NCBI GenBank assembly: GCA_016794735.1
Contig: JAEUJK010000840.1
Location: forward strand, 1-7,521
Source: Gemmatimonadota bacterium
Lineage (GTDB): Bacteria > Gemmatimonadota > Gemmatimonadetes > Gemmatimonadales > Gemmatimonadaceae
Direction of reading: 5' to 3'
DNA length: 7,521 nucleotides
Both the position numbers and the translations under genes were made by a program. Below, piece after piece: positions 6,293 to 7,521 of this stretch (the first letter of the stretch is position 1; each line of letters starts with the position of its first letter). The notes below the pieces were generated by a model. It had not been told where the DNA came from, did not search any database, and saw nothing but the letters and a program-made list of their open reading frames with translations.

Positions 6293-7521
6293 GTGTCGCG
6301 AACCTCATCCTCCCTGGCGGACCCGTTGGTCCCCCCGTCGGCCAACCCGCGGGGGGTTGCCGGTGTGGGCTCCGGCCGGCGCGCCGCCTACCTCATCGAC
6401 CTGCCGGCCACGGCCGAACGTACGGACGGGGTGGTCGTGGTCCTCGGCGTCGAGGAGCAGGACGCGACCGGGGCCTGGGGGTCGCCGCGACCCGTCGGGG
6501 GGAACCTCTTCGCACACGCCGGGGCGCCCGACGCGCTCGAACGCGAGTTCGCCCAGGTCGTGCCGAACGTCCCACGGGACGGCCCGGCGGGCCCCGGTCA
6601 GGTCATCGTCCCGCCAGCACGTTTCGGGACGACCCTCCGCCAGATGTTGTTCTCCGGTCGCGGCCGGATCCGCTTCACCAGCGAAGGTCCGTTCCACGCC
6701 GTGCGGTGGGACGACGAGCTGCCGTGGGAGATCGAGGTGTCGGTCACGCCGGACCGGGGGCGCGAGCGATTCATCGTGGAAGGCTGGTTCGTGCGTGACG
6801 GCGCCCGCATGCCCGTCTCTGGAGCCACCGCCCTGATCCGGGGTGGCCTGGCCCTGGTCGACGACACCCTGCATCGGTTCGCCGACGACGGACGCTTCCC
6901 GGTCCTGCTGGCCCTGCACGCCCGCCCGAAGTTCACGGTGTCGCCGTCGGGACTCCTCGCCTACCTGGGCGAGCTGCACACCCTGCCGCGCCTTCCGCTC
7001 CTCACGCTGCCCGAGGGGCATTCGCTCTCGCCGGTGAGCGCCGTGCCGACCCCACGCGTGCGCGTGCGGCGGGTGCGCGACGAGGACACCGAGTCCGAGC
7101 GACTCGAGGCGACGCTCGCCTTCGACTACGCCGGCGAGACAGTCGACGCCGCGGACCCTCGCGCGTCGGTGTTCGACCGTGCGACCAACCAGCTGTTGCA
7201 GCGATCGGCCGAGGCCGAGGCGGCCGCGCGTGAGGCGGCGGTGGCAGCCGGTCTGCGGGCCCAGGAAGATGCCGCCCTGCGCCTGCCCGAGCGCCGCGCC
7301 GCGGACATCGCCACCTCGCTGCGCGCGCAGGGCTTCCTCGTGGAGATGGATGGCGCGCTCCTCCACACCGAGATGGAGATCGACCTTCGGGTCGCGAGCG
7401 GCATCGACTGGTTCGACGTCCACGGGCACGCGACGTTCGACGGCACCGCCGTCGCCTGGCCGGAGTTGCTCAAGGCCGCACGCACCGGGGAGCGGTTCGT
7501 CACCCTGGCCGACGGCTCGGT
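6293..7521 (+). CDS. SNF2-family helicase, N-terminal region (3' end outside window)
   Basis: The plus-strand frame is open from 6293 to the window end (409 codons). It reads as the N-terminal half of a bacterial SWI2/SNF2 (HepA-like) DNA or RNA helicase, the part carrying the SNF2-associated domain. Supporting stretches are WDDELPWEIEVSV (139-151), FIVEGWFVRDGARMPVSGA (160-178) and, just before the edge, GIDWFDVHG (370-378) followed by LLKAARTGERFVTLADGS (392-409). The last block normally leads to a GLLPEEW-like sequence and then the ATPase domain. The Walker motifs therefore lie outside, so catalytic competence cannot be judged. Residues about 306-345 are Ala/Glu/Arg-rich and probably helical. 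The N-terminal SWIM zinc finger found in many relatives is absent, and there is no cysteine in the visible part. GTG 6293 is the likeliest start, with only a weak GGA at 6285; an in-frame TGA at 6239 limits any extension. It is transcribed divergently from the amidohydrolase. Confidence 0.8.
   Translation, partial: MSRTSSSLADPLVPPSANPRGVAGVGSGRRAAYLIDLPATAERTDGVVVVLGVEEQDATGAWGSPRPVGGNLFAHAGAPDALEREFAQVVPNVPRDGPAGPGQVIVPPARFGTTLRQMLFSGRGRIRFTSEGPFHAVRWDDELPWEIEVSVTPDRGRERFIVEGWFVRDGARMPVSGATALIRGGLALVDDTLHRFADDGRFPVLLALHARPKFTVSPSGLLAYLGELHTLPRLPLLTLPEGHSLSPVSAVPTPRVRVRRVRDEDTESERLEATLAFDYAGETVDAADPRASVFDRATNQLLQRSAEAEAAAREAAVAAGLRAQEDAALRLPERRAADIATSLRAQGFLVEMDGALLHTEMEIDLRVASGIDWFDVHGHATFDGTAVAWPELLKAARTGERFVTLADGS

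Noticed and set aside
6305..7429. A 374-codon open frame on the minus strand opposite the helicase
   Set aside because: It is Arg/Gly/His-rich without recognisable motifs, whereas the plus-strand frame reads through the same interval with SNF2-associated sequence blocks.

Overview
The window is GC-rich, bacterial and almost fully coding. GC-biased codon use, an ADOP-type orphan FtsX permease, a DUF1207 outer-membrane protein, an exported amidohydrolase and mostly weak Shine-Dalgarno signals suggest Gemmatimonadota, or less likely Acidobacteriota. This is a guess from gene content; no marker gene is present.

Layout from left to right. (1) Positions 2-928, plus strand: the C-terminal 308 residues of an unrecognised protein. 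It holds one nearly complete copy and one half copy of a repeated domain, joined by a Pro/Thr/Ser-rich linker. (2) Positions 929-3382, minus strand: an 817-residue ADOP-type permease, convergent with the first gene so that the two stop codons abut as TGATCA. (3) Positions 3429-4328, minus strand: a DUF1207 protein with a signal peptide, 46 nt upstream of the permease and probably cotranscribed with it. (4) Positions 4329-4539: a 211-nt gap with a cluster of short GAAGCACG-type inverted and tandem repeats. (5) Positions 4540-6147, minus strand: a secreted metal-dependent amidohydrolase. (6) Positions 6148-6292: a divergent intergenic region. (7) Positions 6293 to the window end, plus strand: the N-terminal part of a bacterial SNF2-family helicase, cut before its ATPase motor.

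Three of the five genes encode envelope or exported proteins (permease, DUF1207 protein, amidohydrolase), and the fourth gene, of unknown function, could also be one. The permease and DUF1207 protein may work together; nothing ties the amidohydrolase or the helicase to them. I do not see a defence system, mobile element, CRISPR array, tRNA or rRNA. The least explained element is the repeated-domain protein at the left edge. The most unusual nucleotide-level structures are the gapless convergent junction with its competing inverted repeats and the hairpin-forming repeat cluster behind the amidohydrolase.
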